DNA of 64,000 bases from NCBI GenBank assembly GCA_036924285.1, contig JAYKYS010000012.1:8618001-8682000 (forward strand), read 5' to 3'. The stretch's first letter is position 1. Every line of letters begins with the position of its first letter. The notes beneath the pieces were generated by a model. That model searched no databases. It was given only the letters and a program-made list of their open reading frames with translations, and had not been told where the DNA came from. Shown piece after piece: positions 35,066-47,509 of the stretch. The DNA is from Asterella californica. Lineage: Eukaryota; Streptophyta; Marchantiopsida; Marchantiales; Aytoniaceae. The translations under genes were made by a program, and so were the position numbers.

Positions 35066-36171
35066 AGAGGAGAATGTAGTTTGAGAGGGAGGAGTGTGTT
35101 GGGTGGGTTATTGTAGATTACTTTTAGGTTATTTTATTAATTTTTTTGTTCCTGTTTTTTTTCTAGAGTTGGTACATTTTGTGAAGAAAAGAGTGAATAT
35201 TAAATATTTTTGGGTTTTTAAGGATTGTAGAGACTTTTGTTTAAGAATTTTGAGAGAATTTTAAAAGTTTTTCTGCTAAACATAGTGTGTTCCTTTTCCT
35301 AGAGATCAATTTTTTTTATTTGAGTGGATATTTTTGAGATGTTGTTATTAGAGTACCGTTTGGTTGGATATCGTTGCTTTTTCAACTATAGATACTCTCT
35401 CTCATGAGACCGAGATTGATTCAAGACACACCATATCCGGTGTATGATCAGTTATTTATCTGACAAGGGGTAAAGTCTCATGTGAGAAAAATGCACAAGA
35501 GCTATCACTGGATCACATGGCATGCCCAGGTTAGCCGAGAGCGGAAGTCTACACATGCAATCATTATGGCACCATTAGTCCTTCTTCTTGGAGTTCTTCT
35601 TGAGTCGTGGGAGTGGTTGACACTTACACTATTCTGAGATTGTTCGAGACTAGTTTTCCTTGTTAGCGTTTGTTCCATTAGCTATCCTGTGCTCTCCATG
35701 ACAAGGTGAGACAAACATTCTGTCTACCTCTCGACATGTTGGCGTAGAACACCAGAGACGAGGTGGTGTGGTTATTGTTCCTCTTACTATCTTGTTGAAG
35801 TCGAGGTGACAGATTGGGACATCAGGAGGTGATAGCTCATCTTCAGATATTCTGTGTTGATGACTGGACGGTCTTACAAGAGATAGGAGTGAGTCTGTCT
35901 ATATATGTGATCTCTCATCTCTGCTCGCTTGCGATGCCTATAAGATGTTAGGTCAGTTGGAGAGTATAGTAGAGTTGCGAGAGCATTGCATCTTTTGTCA
36001 ATGACATGTATTACCGAAGAGACGATTACTTCGTAGTGTTTTTTTCAGCGCCTATCCGATGGTTCCTCATCACATGAGGTTCAGGACTATCAGCCTGAGG
36101 AGTCATTACGTCCAGATAGATCTTTGTTTGTCCAAGCCTTGTGAATAGCTCCACGTCTATATTCTAGAGGT

Positions 36172-38870
36172 ATGTCTGGGATAATCTACGAGCACTTACG
36201 AGATTGTTTTCACACAGACGATCTCTCTAGTGGTTTCACAGAGCTTTTTCAAGTAGCGACAATAGTAGCTCAAGGACATATTTCACATTCTATAGCTCAA
36301 GTACTACAGGCAGCTAGACTTTTGACAATGACGAAGGATGGTGAAGGGATGTGATCCATAGCCATAGGTGAAATTCTCTTACGACTAATTAGTCATATCA
36401 TTGTTTTTCAGCTTCAAGATACTTTCCAAGACCACCTTTGTCCACATCAGTTTGGGTTATGATGCTTGGAGGTTGGAGTTGCTTTCGGCATTAGGGCTCT
36501 CTTGGACATCCATCCTGATTGGAGTGTTCTACAAGTGGATGTGAAAAATAATTTTAATAGTATTTTTTGCGATTTCATCTTTAAGGAGCTATGGATGGCA
36601 GTGGATCTTGACAGCTCTCATTATCTTTGCGATCGTTCTATGGTTCTTCCTCCTCTCTTTATTACCAGCACAGTCTTTCGATAGAGGAGGTTACAATCAT
36701 CAGGTCCGATGTAGATACTCTTCAAGGAGATCTTCTGGGTGAACGGTCTCTCTTTGCCTTAGTTCACTATAGAGCTCTCTTGATTGCTCTAAGTTGTCTT
36801 TCAATTATCTGATGCCACGCATATCATAGGATCGGCGGATCAAGTTTTTGATGCTTTTGATCACCTCGACGTTTAATTGACCTTGGTAGAGCTAAGAGTG
36901 AAGGTATCAAAGTGTATGTTTGGTCTCTGATAGATATATCGTCGGACCTCCAACTCTAGAGAGATTTGTTACATCTAGAGATGGTTCACGTATCTAAGGG
37001 AGTACAGATAGATACAGAGGACTTTGTCTTCTGATTCTTAGATGTTGTAATAGCGGAGGATATGTTGCATATTGAGGATTTCCTTAGGTTAGAGGACCCA
37101 CATGTTGACTTTGGTATTCTTTCATTTTCTATTGCACGTCTTCCAAGTTACTTACTCCACAAAGTTCCTTCATCTCTTATCTTCATCTCGCACCTTAGAG
37201 AGTTTGATAGAAGGATCGAGAGGTTTTTGATGACATCTCAAGATTGGACACCTTTTGAGTGTGTGGCAAGATCTCTCACATGTACACATACATCATTGTC
37301 GATATCATGGACTGGGTAGGTTTATTATCCATGGAGGAGATTGCTTCGATAGCCTTCTTAGGTAGTTGGGTCCTCTCAACACCTTGGCTCTATTGTCGTT
37401 TCCTTGTGCGAGATGGACATATTCTAGAGAGCTATGTGAGAGAGGTGGTGGATGGTTCTTATCTATTACAATTGTGTCTTTGTGAAGCAAGAGATAGTTT
37501 GACTCTTGAGGCACGTAAGACACATCTTCGATTCGATACTTTAGCGTTTGATGGATTTTCGATGGGACACCACTTCCAACAGATACTTCATGCGCTCTTA
37601 GTTGATCATTCCATCTCATGAGATACTAGAGCTCAACTTCGTGCTTGTTCTGACAAGGACGTAGGCTCTTACTCATATGTTGTTATTGGTAGTCTTTCAT
37701 TTTCCGTTGCACGTCTTCTGGATTACTTACTCCGGACAGTACCTTCATCTCTTATCTTCATCTCGCATCTTAGAGAGTTAGATAGAAGGATCGTGAGAGT
37801 TTTTGATGACATCTTAGGATTGGAGATCTTTGAGTGTGTGGCAAGATCTCACGCACGTCCACATACATCATTGTCGACATCATGTGACTGGGTGGGTTTA
37901 TTACCCATGGAGGAGATTGCTTTGATAGCCTCCTTGAGTAGTTGGACCCTCTCAACACCTTGGCTATATTACCGTTTCCTTGCACGAGATAGACATATTT
38001 TGGAGAGCTATGTGAGAGGTGGTGGATGATTCTTATCTAATGCAAGGGTCTCTGTGAAGCAAGAGATAGTTTGACTCTTGAGACATGTGAGGCACATCTT
38101 CGATCCGATACTTTATCTACTGATGGATCTTTGACGGGACACCATTTTCAACATGTACTTCATGTGCTCTTAACTGATCTTTCCATCTCATGGGACTAGA
38201 GCTCGACTCCACTCTTGTTCGGACAAGGGCATAGGCTCTTGACTCATAGCTCGATCTTGCATTAAGGCGTTCGGACTCGCACCGACTATCTTTTCTACAG
38301 CGATGAGGTTTTGCCTAAGCTTGGTCCAGTCTGTTACTTCGGCACTGTTCAGTTGTGAGCACGATGTCTCGCTCGACACCTCAGGTCGACGTATTGTGTT
38401 ATCCTCATGGTGGAGAACGGATAGCTATCCATGATGTCATCAAAGACGTTATGTTTAGCTTAGCACGGGAGAGTGGTTACATGACATGGAGAGAGCATTG
38501 GTATGCCTTTCAGACGAGAGAGTCGTGAGAACTAACATTTACATGATGAGAGAGTATCAGATCTCAGTGACAGATGTGGTTGTCACGGATCCAACATGAG
38601 ATTCGGTGACGACACAAGTGATCACTCATCTCCCAAGATGGGCTGCAGGCGCGACATCAGCAACTAAGGTGACCAAGTATGTGGGTGTGCATGAGAGACA
38701 CTGCTTCATCCCCTTAGCCTTGGAGATATATGGATAGTCTGCCCTGGAGTTTGACATTTTTATTCAGAATTGCGCCAGAGCTTACCATGAGAGACACCAA
38801 TGGTACCACTTCTCTTTCTTTCTACACTACGTTTTTTAGACAGTGAGTTTTGATTGTTCTACACAGAGCT
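36172..38870 (+). pseudogene. LINE copy 2 RT and endonuclease remnants
   Basis: RT fragments: GIRALLDIHPDWSVLQVDVKN, then TLQGDLLGERSLFALVHYRALL in place of GTRQGDPLG. The catalytic box reads LSDATHIIG near 36810 (ADD expected; the second Asp is Ala). Downstream pieces LHIEDFLRLEDPHVDFGIL and FECVARS match copy 1. The C-terminal region near 38400-38800 still reads like the CCHC/endonuclease part in broken frames. No stretch is long enough to work. Confidence 0.75.
37115..38235 (+). repeat. Internal tandem duplication of about 570 bp within LINE copy 2
   Basis: The block starting near 37118 with CTTTCATTTTCTATTGCACG recurs at about 37695 as CTTTCATTTTCCGTTGCACG. The match continues through TCTCATCTTCATCTCGCA, GAGTGTGTGGCAAGATCTC, CATCATTGTCGA, ATGGAGGAGATTGCTT and CAAGAGATAGTTTGACTCTTGAG. 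Copy 1 of the LINE has this segment once, so the duplication arose after the copies separated. Confidence 0.85.
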
Positions 38871-39240
38871 TTAGCATATGTGGTTGACAAGAGAGCAACT
38901 GCAGGAAGCGATGTTATTTCATGTGCATCTGTTGTATGCAAGAGTTTTGATTTATCAGTGTGTGATATTTTAAGAGCAATAAACGATTTTAGATCTATTG
39001 ATAGCGAGGGTTTAGCCTTGATGTTCTTTTTCCCTTACTGGAGTTGGTTGCTTGGTCCTTCAGGTTCTTTTTTCCCTTGTAAGCATGATGAGGTCTTTCC
39101 ATCCGTTTGCTATCCATTGCTTCACCCGTTCACATGGAGGAAAAAGTCTGCAGTCAACTATAAAGAAAAGTACAAGAATCCACTTCGTGACTAATCGACT
39201 ACAGTCGTTCACTCGTAGTCCATTGGACCGCTGCTGTAAT

Positions 39241-40170
39241 CAGCAACAGCAGAAACAGCAGCCTTCACAGCAAAAATGTTTCGGAAACGTAACACACACT
39301 GGGGCTAAAGTAGAGAGAAAAAGGCCGAAGGACAAGGAAAAGAATGCAAAACTTCTCCGTAAACTGTACAGGTACTTCCAACCATTATGTATTAATTACG
39401 ATTTAATACTTTTATGAAGAAAGGTTAGATATTAAATTAATGTTAAAGTAGATTTGTTCATATTTTGCAACAAAGTCTTTTACACTAATATTATATGTTC
39501 CAAATACGTTAGGGTGCATTTGTTTGATGGGTTTTTATTTTTTTCGAAATTCCTCACATCTTTCCATTTGGAAAAAATATAAAAATACAATATATGTTTT
39601 ATTAAGCACACAGCATATTACTTGAGGTTTAAGTATTTCTGTAATACAATAAATTCTGGAGTCCATCTCAACAAATCATGGTCCAATATTCACTGGGCGC
39701 ACTACACGCTTGTCCTCTGCTTTTTCTCTGCGAGAATTCTAATCCGCACTACACGCTTATTCTCTTCTGTCTCTTTGCCCGAAAATGCATGCCAATTTCG
39801 GAAGAAATTTACTTGATCCCACCTTTTTGAATTTTACATTATTCTATTGTATTTTTGATTGAAATAACAGATATAGTTATCGTTATGGAAAATATTATTT
39901 TTTAAATTTTTAAATTTTTAATTTAATTTAAATATTTTAACTAATATTTTATTTAAAACATTTTAAGTTAAATTTTTTTCATATAAATACAAGACTAACA
40001 TGTACTTCTCGCATTCTAATTTCATGGTAATTTAAACTATTGAACCTAATGTAATCAGTGCAAAGTCAAAGTGTGATCAAATAACATAAAGTGAAGAGGG
40101 GCGAAAGCACGACAAAGGTATTAAGGGTGGGATAAAGTAAATTCCTGCAATGTCGACTACAGCATCAGGG
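39241..40170. other. AT-rich region, no gene seen
   Basis: Contains an almost pure A/T tract at about 39890-39985. A phrase CCGCACTACACGCTTATTC with TCTGTCTCTTTGCCCG (about 39738-39782) returns near 40257-40290, so part of this DNA is itself duplicated. No coding content recognised. Confidence 0.5.
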
Positions 40171-40179
40171 CTAACCAGC

Positions 40180-41010
40180 ACATCGGTATGCCCGGGTCAC
40201 GGTGTTTGACTAAATTCCTTGCATGCCCTCTTCTTTCTCTCCAGCGCATTTCCTGTCCGCACTACACTGCTTGTTCTGTCTCTCTGCCAGGAAACCCAGG
40301 CTAATGTCGTGTTACGTGCCTTAGTGGATAGCTAGCACGTCAGTATGCCTGGTTCACGGTGCATGACTAAATTCTATTATCCTTTGATGGAAGGTACGTC
40401 AGTATGTCTGACTAAATTCCATTCTCCTTTCATGGAAGGCACGTCAGTATGCTTGGTTCACGGTGCGTGACTAAATTCCATTTTCCTTCCATGGAAAACA
40501 CTTCAGTATGCCTGGTTCACGGTGCACGACTAAATTCCATTTTTTTTCATGGAAGTTACGTCAGTATGCCGGACTAAATTCCATTTTCCTTTCATGGAAG
40601 GTACGTCAGTATGCCTGGTTCACGGTGCATGACTATATTTCATTTTTCCATTTATTCAAGGTACGTCAGTATGCCTGACTAAATTCCATTTTCCTTTCAT
40701 GGAAAGCACGTCAGTATGCCACTATGCCTGGTTCACAATGCATGACTAAATTTCATTTTCCTGTCATGGAAGTTACTTCAGTATGCCTAACTAAAATCCA
40801 TTTTCCTTTCATGGAAGGCACGTCAGTATGCCTGGTTCATGGTGCGTGAGTCATGCAGATCGTAGTCATTTCGTGCCACAACTAGACAGTCCTCTCACTA
40901 CCACCTGCATGACTCACACACCGTGAACCAGGTATACTGATGTGCTTTCCATGAAAAGAAAATGGATTTTAGTTATACATACTGAAGTAACTTTCATGAC
41001 AGGAAAAAGA
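40180..41010. repeat. Minisatellite with alternating 59- and 46-bp units, capped by an inverted copy
   Basis: Units of the type CAGTATGCCTGGTTCACGG then TGCATGACTAAATTCCATT then TTCCTTTCATGGAAGGTACG repeat from about 40340 to 40860. Many units lack the GGTTCACGGTGCATG part, giving a long/short alternation. From about 40905 to 41010 the same sequence runs in reverse orientation, separated by a unique core of about 45 bp (near 40860-40905) that is flanked by GTGAGTCATGCA and its inverse. The whole could fold into a long hairpin, as in some foldback elements. Confidence 0.85.
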
Positions 41011-41167
41011 TAGTCTAGTTGTGTCAAGAAATGACTAATAAATACATTATTTTTATATGCGAATTAATTGAATTGAGCATCGTTTCCTGCATCTGCGAAA
41101 CTTTTCTTTGCCCGTTTATGTTGTCCTCGATGGTTATGCGTCTACAAAGGCTATCACCTAAACCCAG

Positions 41168-41217
41168 AGGGTTCTCTGAGACTCGCTTCCCTCTATCAGA
41201 GGGAAGCCAGAACCCTA
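41168..41217. repeat. Nested hairpin
   Basis: The outer arms AGGGTTCT and AGAACCCT enclose GCTTCCCTCT-ATC-AGAGGGAAGC (41185-41207), a 10-bp perfect stem with a 3-nt loop. Confidence 0.85.
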
Positions 41218-41229
41218 AGACTGCAGCCG

Positions 41230-41400
41230 GAGGCCGCACTTAGAGTGCACAAGCACCCTAATTTCGATGCACAAAATTTGCAAGTGCATAAAATTTCGAT
41301 CTAAAGTTCGAACCCCAGACCTCTTTGTCCTGAATGATCTCATCCGTCGATACGTTACTGCGTCACCTTGTTGAAAACCCTCCCAAGCCGCACTATAAAA
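41230..41400 (-). mobile_element. Possible tRNA-derived SINE
   Basis: On the minus strand there is an A-box-like AAGGTGACGCAGTAACG followed some 40 bp later by the B-box-like GGGTTCGAAC, the spacing and order of an RNA polymerase III promoter of tRNA type. No cloverleaf forms well, so a SINE or tRNA pseudogene is more likely than a working tRNA. A poly(A) tail or target duplications were not found. Confidence 0.4.
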
Positions 41401-41409
41401 TTTTTCTTT

Positions 41410-42970
41410 CACATTTCATTACACCTGTCCGGTGTACGCTTGTTTGAGCAGCTGCATTAACGCTTCACACGCAGTTTTAATGTGTCATTTCGTGACTCCA
41501 TTGCACTGTCCGTAGTGCACCTCTCTTGATTCTTATGAGGATTTGCGTAGCGTGTTTTGCTGACGTACGATACATAACCAACGGAATTTTGGTCTGTCCG
41601 TTTCATGTCCGCCGCATAACACAAAACGGCTTTTGGAGAATAGACTACGAAACACAATGTCTTTTCGTTATGTCAAGGTAAGGAAATCCCTCCGAGATTA
41701 ACCAGAACTTCTGAACAAATGGAATGATTCGAACTGTACATTAGCAGTCCAGGGCGTGTCAAAGCTAGAGTCTTCAGCAGTGATATTTGCTCGCGGATGT
41801 TCTCCCTAGGCACCTCCTGTGATGTCAGTAGGAAAACTCCGCCTCCTTCTATATTACGACTTTTTCAAGATTCGGTTGTAAGTTTGGCAATAAAGTAGTT
41901 TAGGATTCAAATCCTATTTTGATTTTTAAAATATTTTACTAAAAATTATAATATTTCACAAATACGATGGTAAACGAACCACGACTCTCGCTAACCCTCA
42001 ATAACACGACTGTTTTCCTTCCTGACGTTAGAGAGTACTCTCTCTAATCTTTGGCACCCTATTTGCATTGTTTTCTTTTAGCCATGCGTTTGAAACAATA
42101 CAGCATCTTAAACCTCACTCGTACATATGATATGCACATATGATGAATTTCTGGGAACTCTTGTTCGCTTGTTGTTATCAGAGAAATAAATATATTAAAT
42201 AAAAATTATATATTAAATAGATAAAAATAATAAGGGTTAATTAAATGTCTAGAAATGTGAGAAAATCTTGATATAAAGCAATATGCATATTTGATGAACT
42301 TCTTGGGAACTTTTGCTCTTTTAATGATATAAGAAAACATATAGGTGTTATATAGAATTCATATATCAAGGCTGAAGATAATAAAAAGATTTTATAAATA
42401 TTAACTGTTAGTCCATGCCTTGAAATGCGAGAAAACCCAGATATAAATCATAAAGCATGAGTGAATTACTAAAGATATAAGTCCTAAAATCTATAGTTAT
42501 TTATATATAAAAAAAATTTTATTGTGAGTTTAATTTATCACTTAACTTTTCTTGGATATATGCAACACTGCCAGGAGAAGGCGCATACTCCATCGTCCAA
42601 AAATGTCCATTGGAAAGTTAGTCCGACCTTGAAAGAGGACAATGATTACAGCTGACCTTTTACATAAATTCTTAAAATTTTATTGAGTATCTCCATATAT
42701 AAAGACACTTCCGTTTTATGAAAAAATCCATAAAATATTTTACTGGAGATACAAGAATGCTTTCAGTATGTGAGAAGCTTAGATACACTATTTAGACTCC
42801 AGCCTCATTACTCATCAGAAATTGATGGTGACCTATCATTTTGAATACTTGACAGGGTTGTCGGACTGTCTTTATTGAATGGACCACTTCTCGCAAATAC
42901 TTATTCGGTTCTGATGTGAAAGTAGTCCTCCGCACATGGTATGTGGTTTTGAGCTTGGGGGAGTTTGCAA
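41410..42970. other. AT-rich region, no gene seen
   Basis: Only short open frames occur. AT-rich blocks at 41920-41960 and 42180-42260 resemble nothing known. The minus-strand frame 42998-42792 abuts the second hairpin pair and is possibly related to the frame next to the first pair. Confidence 0.45.
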
Positions 42971-42976
42971 AAGGGG

Positions 42977-43088
42977 AGTTTGCATGCATATTATTCACCC
43001 TCTTCCAAGTTCGGAAGAGGTGATATATGCAAACTGTATTAATTTATTCATTAACCTTTCCTTCTGGAAGGATTAGTGAATAAATTAA
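42977..43088. repeat. Hairpin pair, copy 2 (covarying arms)
   Basis: The first hairpin spans 42977-43036: GTTTGCAT and TCACCCTCTTCC pair with GGAAGAGGTGA and ATGCAAAC. The second: TTAATTTATTCATTAA at 43039-43054 pairs with 43073-43088 (one G-T wobble) across an 18-nt loop. Position and loop length match the pair at 33650-33730, while five of sixteen arm positions differ and remain paired. Downstream, GACTGAGATATCTTCCCAG then TCTCTACTTATGG resembles the first copy's flank. Confidence 0.8.
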
Positions 43089-44292
43089 TAATACACAAAA
43101 GATAATATTTTTGTTGAGTTGGAGCCAGCAGCTTTATACGAGGACTGAGATATCTTCCCAGTCTCTACTTATGGGTTTTCATGTACAGACAGTCACCACG
43201 TGTACAGTAGGAAATCTAGTTTATTTATAGATTCTAAATTTAACAATTTAACTTTTACTGTTTAAAGCAGATATTAAATTTAACTCGAGTACGTATGTTA
43301 CCAGTTGAATACCAGCTTGCATAATCACTTCTGGAACAGTTCGGAGGTTCCTAGCACGGAGACTTTTAAACTTGTGCTTTTAAACTTGTTACCTCTAGCC
43401 AGCTCCAAGCCAATTATTTTTGCTTATTTTCAGTAACTACGTTAACTTTTGTCCTTTTCCTTCTGTTTGGCAAAAGGAGAGTTTGCATGCATATATTGAG
43501 CTTTTCTCAAATCATTAGAAAAATGCCTCTTCGCATCTCCAAGTCTTATAAGCGGATGTGTTTCCAAGAGGGAGTACCCTATGCAAAGAGGTGTGCACGC
43601 AGAGTGGCAAGTACGAAGACTAAAACTCGGTTCTCAATGATGCATCCTCGCCATTGCAATCATTCTTGTAACATAATCTTGCTTGATACATTCGTGAAAC
43701 ATTTTAATCTCAGACCTCGTCTGAATGTCCCAAAGTCTAAAAACAAATAACTGTTACAAGCTTTCGTTTCATCGAAGTTTATAAATAGATCATTGTCACA
43801 AGCTTTCAAAGTGGAAAACTTGTGACAGTTCTCGACTTCCAAGCCAAGCCGTCAAGTCGTATTTGCAACTTTCGTGACACAACATAAATTCATTAGGGTT
43901 CTATTGTTCGCGGTCTTTGTCTGATCTCGAAAGTCAAGACATAGAGACATACGTGAGTTGAGTCTTCTAATTATGATTCATTATGAAAGAAGCCCATGAT
44001 AATGGATTATAATATTTCTGTGTTTCACTTTAATCTAGCATTGTGAGCTAAACCCGCTTCTTTGCTTGCAAAAGAAAAAACTGTTCATGGCTGGTTGGTT
44101 TACCACACCACCCATTTCGATCCGCGTTGGCTCGGGGACATTGTTTAGGGTTGGTATGTAATATGTGGTCCGCATTGTCATGAATTTATTTTCTCGACGG
44201 CGTAAAGTTTAAGTGGTTCTCTGGACCTAGGTTGAAACGTTGGGTTAGGACGTAGAGGTCTATGCCAAGACGTTCTCAAATGAATGCTGGCC
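43089..44292. other. No gene seen; short inverted repeat at 43794-43831
   Basis: AAAAGGGGAGTTTGCATGCATATT near the first hairpin (42971) is echoed as AAAAGGAGAGTTTGCATGCAT at 43472, which may mark repeated element ends. TGTCACAAG at 43794 is mirrored by CTTGTGACA near 43823. A TTTATAAATAGA at about 43778 looks like a plant TATA box, but no gene follows it. Confidence 0.35.
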
Positions 44293-45180
44293 TATAAACC
44301 CTCTGCGGTCCTATCAATCAACTATCCCCTAATCTCTCAACCTCCACGATAGTCATCGATGAATCTGTAACATGTCGAACATGTCTCTCACTCAGAGGTC
44401 ACCTCTGATGACTTTGATGGAAACACACTATGAACTTGAAGAGAAAAATGCTATGTTCAATCATTCACACACTCATAAACTCATCAACTAAAATTCTCCA
44501 TTCTAACGACGTCTCTCAAGTTCTCACATGCTAAAATATCACACTCTCTCTATATTGCTCAAGTTGTCATTACGACGATGTAAAAACAAGGATGAGGAGC
44601 TCTTCTCTACTTCTTCATTTATACATTCTAGATTTTTACTTTGGTATCCTTTGGTAACTCAGCCTTAACTATTTTTACCAAGTTTTACTAAGATAGTACT
44701 TAACATAAAAGCATTAATCACATGGGCTTCTTACCTTTTCACATGGGCTTATTCTTTCAAAGTTAACAACTTCTAAAACGATTCTAGAATATTCTCAATG
44801 AATCTCGAATTTCCAACCCTTTCTACACTAGGACTCACTAAAAAAGAGACATGTGGAATTTCTTCTTGTTTTTAATGTCCACAAAGTTCACAACTTTAAT
44901 CCCACCACTAATATCAAGTCAAAAAAGAGATAAGAGACACTTTCCACCTCCTTTCTATCTTTTAGACAAGATGACAAGATAGTAGTGTTTACTCTTTAGG
45001 AAATATTTGAAATCTATCCAAAAATACAACTAAGTTTAACCATAATTAACTTTAGTTAGTTATGACCAACTTGATATCTCTTTAACGTACTTGGGCAGCA
45101 AATAAACATTCTCCACACTTAGTTATAACTAAACACTTAACGAATAGACAAACTTCATATGTGTAACATAGATCGTTATA
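44293..45180 (-). repeat. Gypsy LTR1 (3' LTR of internal 1)
   Basis: On the plus strand it runs from TATAAACCCTC to CATAGATCGTTATA, matching LTR2, which has TGTAAACCCTC and CATAGGTCGTTACA. Both terminal dinucleotides have suffered transitions. The polypurine-like GGAGGTAAAA (minus strand) is at its right edge. Confidence 0.85.
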
Positions 45181-45193
45181 TTTTACCTCCAGA

Positions 45194-46260
45194 CTAAATT
45201 TTCACTCCGTCTTCGAAGTGAAGAGAGAACTTTCGTCGATGAAACAACTTCAACTTGTCATGATTTACCTGATCGAATCTCCTTCCTCCCAGCTCTTGAA
45301 GGTCATATGTGAAGTTGCTCCACACCTTATCTACAACAAAAGGATCAAAATATCTAGGAAGAAACTTTTTCCTAGTCTTCTCGAGTCTCATAGCATCATA
45401 TAACATTACCCAACCCCTGTCTTGAAAAGGTTTTACCTCCCTCTTGCAATTGCTCAATCCTTTGTTGTAACTCTTCTTTTGATACGCCTGAGCTCATTCC
45501 ATCCGTATCGTTGCTACCGCTCAGGTCTCTTCCAACTCCATGAGTTGCTCCCTTCTTGATATGACCACGTCTTCTCTCCTCGACCTCTTCAACTTTCACT
45601 GAATAGTTTGAAAAGTATCCAATTCGACTTGGATCGGCAACTTGGACTTCATTCCATAAACAAGTCGAAATAGAGAATACTCCGTAGAAGTCTTTGTTGT
45701 CGTTCAATACACTCATAAGATGGCATGTAGTCTCTTATCCCAAGTATGTGTCGCAGTCTCAACACCAGCATCTTTGACGAGCATCATACACAATGTAAGA
45801 TCGATCTTTTGTGCAAGCATCTGGTTTGTGTGACGTTGTTATTCGTGACTTGATAGAAAAGTGTTGCAGCATAGCAGTAGTCATGCTCCCTACAAACTCT
45901 CCTCCTCTATTTGAGACTAACTCTAACGGACATCTAAATCTTCTGATGATCCTCCCCCATAGGAATCCACCCATTTCCGAATCCATCCACTTCCGTTTCA
46001 TTAGTCTCCTTCAAAGGTCTAGACTCTATCAACTTGGTACAGTAGTTAGTGGTGACTACAATGTATTTATTGCCTCGAGGTGTCTTATTAAGAGGACCCC
46101 ACTTCTCAAATGGTCCTAACATTGGAATTGATCTTAATGGAGGTGTTCTAGTAGACTTCAGAGCAAATGTTTGACATACGTCGCAAGTTTTGCAATAGTC
46201 TAGACACTCTTTGAAAATCACTCTCCAATGATACCCGCATCCAAAATCTTGAAGGCTGTT
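45194..46260 (-). pseudogene. Gypsy integrase remnant
   Basis: From the N-terminal side: the zinc-binding end CKTCDVCQTF with LGPFEKWGPL; the core with KYIVVTTNYCTKLIESRPL, where family members usually have VDYFTKW; PLELVSNRGGEFVG, where the usual catalytic Asp is Asn (SDRG expected); and FSIKSRITTSHKP. The C-terminal region includes SRIGYFSNYSVKVEEVEER and DLQELGGRRFDQVNHDKLK. Frames change several times. An acidic coiled-coil-like tail (SKEELQQRIEQLQEG) is also seen. Confidence 0.8.
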
Positions 46261-46525
46261 ATCTTACCAGTAAAGTGACCTTCGCTAATAGTGCTCGTGA
46301 AACTCGTGCATTAGCTTGAACGCCTCCTTCTGACCAACTGCTCTCCTTAGTAATCCATCTGCTCCTTGATGAAATAGAATTCATTCCACCATAGTGTAAG
46401 GTTTACATCTCGTGATCAACGCATACGTTCTTGGGTATGAATACCTTCTAGAAAAGAACCATCTGCAAGAAAACTCTAGAATCTCTTGTACTCGTCGGGT
46501 ACCTCCTCCATGCTGGTGATGGTCA

Positions 46526-47509
46526 TCACTTGCTCGTCTGGAAATGATCATCAAACGGTTCTTCTCTCTCATCATCATAAGTCCTCGACAAGATATCAAC
46601 ATTTGCATACTTTTTTCCTAGTCTATCTTCGATCAAGTAATCATATTCTGTTAGAATGATCTTCGAACGAGCAATATGACGTTCGGCATTAAGCTTATTA
46701 AAGATATACTTTAAAGCTTTGTGATCTATGACTATGAAAAATGTCTCTCTTGACAAGTAGTATCAAAATTTCTTCAATCCAAAAATCATAGCTAATCCTT
46801 CTCGTTCAGTCATAGAGTAATTCTTCTCCGCTGGAAAGCCTACTAGCATAAGTTATAGGATGATCATGCCCATCTCCATCTAATTGACTCAATGTACATC
46901 CGATCGCTACATTGGAGGTATCCATATACAAAATAAATGCTTTACTCCACTCAGGTTTAGCAAGTACAGGAGCTATCACCAATGTCTTTTTCAACTTCTC
47001 AAATGCCTTCTTTGTTGCTGATCTTGCACTATTAAGTCAAAATCAACTCCTTTCTTCATGAACATAGTCAAAACTATTGCTTTGTTTGAGAAAGACAAGA
47101 CAAACTTACAATAATATCCAACTATGTCAAGAAATTGCCTCAACTTTGTCAAGTTGATCAGAAATGGAAGATCTACAATCTTCTTCATCTTCTCAGGATC
47201 TATCGTAATCCTAGTCTTGAAAATGATGTGTCTCAGCAGTAGACCTTCTTCGCAGCCAAAGATGCACTTTTTTGGATTTAGAGAAGCGTTGGTTTGTTCC
47301 AACCGTTGCAAAACTTTGATCACATGATCAAAGTAATCTTCCTTTCTTCCGTACACGCAAAAATTGTCAAAAAAATCACGGACAAACTTTCCTATGAATG
47401 GTTCAAACACCTTGTTCATGAATCTCTGAAACATGGCCGGAGCATTACATAGTCTTAACAGCATCACCTGAAATACAAATGTTTCCCATGGAATAGTGAA
47501 CGTAGTCAA
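46526..47509 (-). pseudogene. Gypsy RT and RNase H remnant
   Basis: RT: LCNAPAMFQRFMNKVFEPF and VRDFFDNFCVYGRKEDYFDH, in which the family's YLDDFCVY has become FFDNFCVY, so the second catalytic Asp is Asn. KCIFGCEEGLLLRHIIF follows. RNase H: SKAFILYMDTSNVAIGCTL with PITYASRLSS, then FFIVIDHKALKYIFNKLNA and LGKKYANVDILSR. Stops and frame changes separate the pieces. Confidence 0.85.

Larger units (their letters stand above)
35070..39240 (+). mobile_element. LINE with C2H2 finger and restriction-like endonuclease, copy 2 (degraded)
   Basis: Plus-strand relative of the element at 11010-14710. Matching blocks run from the 5' leader (GATATCG then ATACTCTCTCTC near 35395) through the zinc-finger region, RT, endonuclease region and 3' UTR (CTTCTTTTTCCC then GATGAGGTCTTTCCATC near 39090). 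It preserves Trp codons at 35518-35520 and 35865-35867 where copy 1 has TGA, so it helps infer the ancestor. It is itself full of stops and small indels and contains an internal tandem duplication. Confidence 0.8.

Noticed and set aside
43778..43790. TATA box TTTATAAATAGA
   Set aside because: No coding sequence or recognisable transcript follows; AT-rich DNA makes such matches common.
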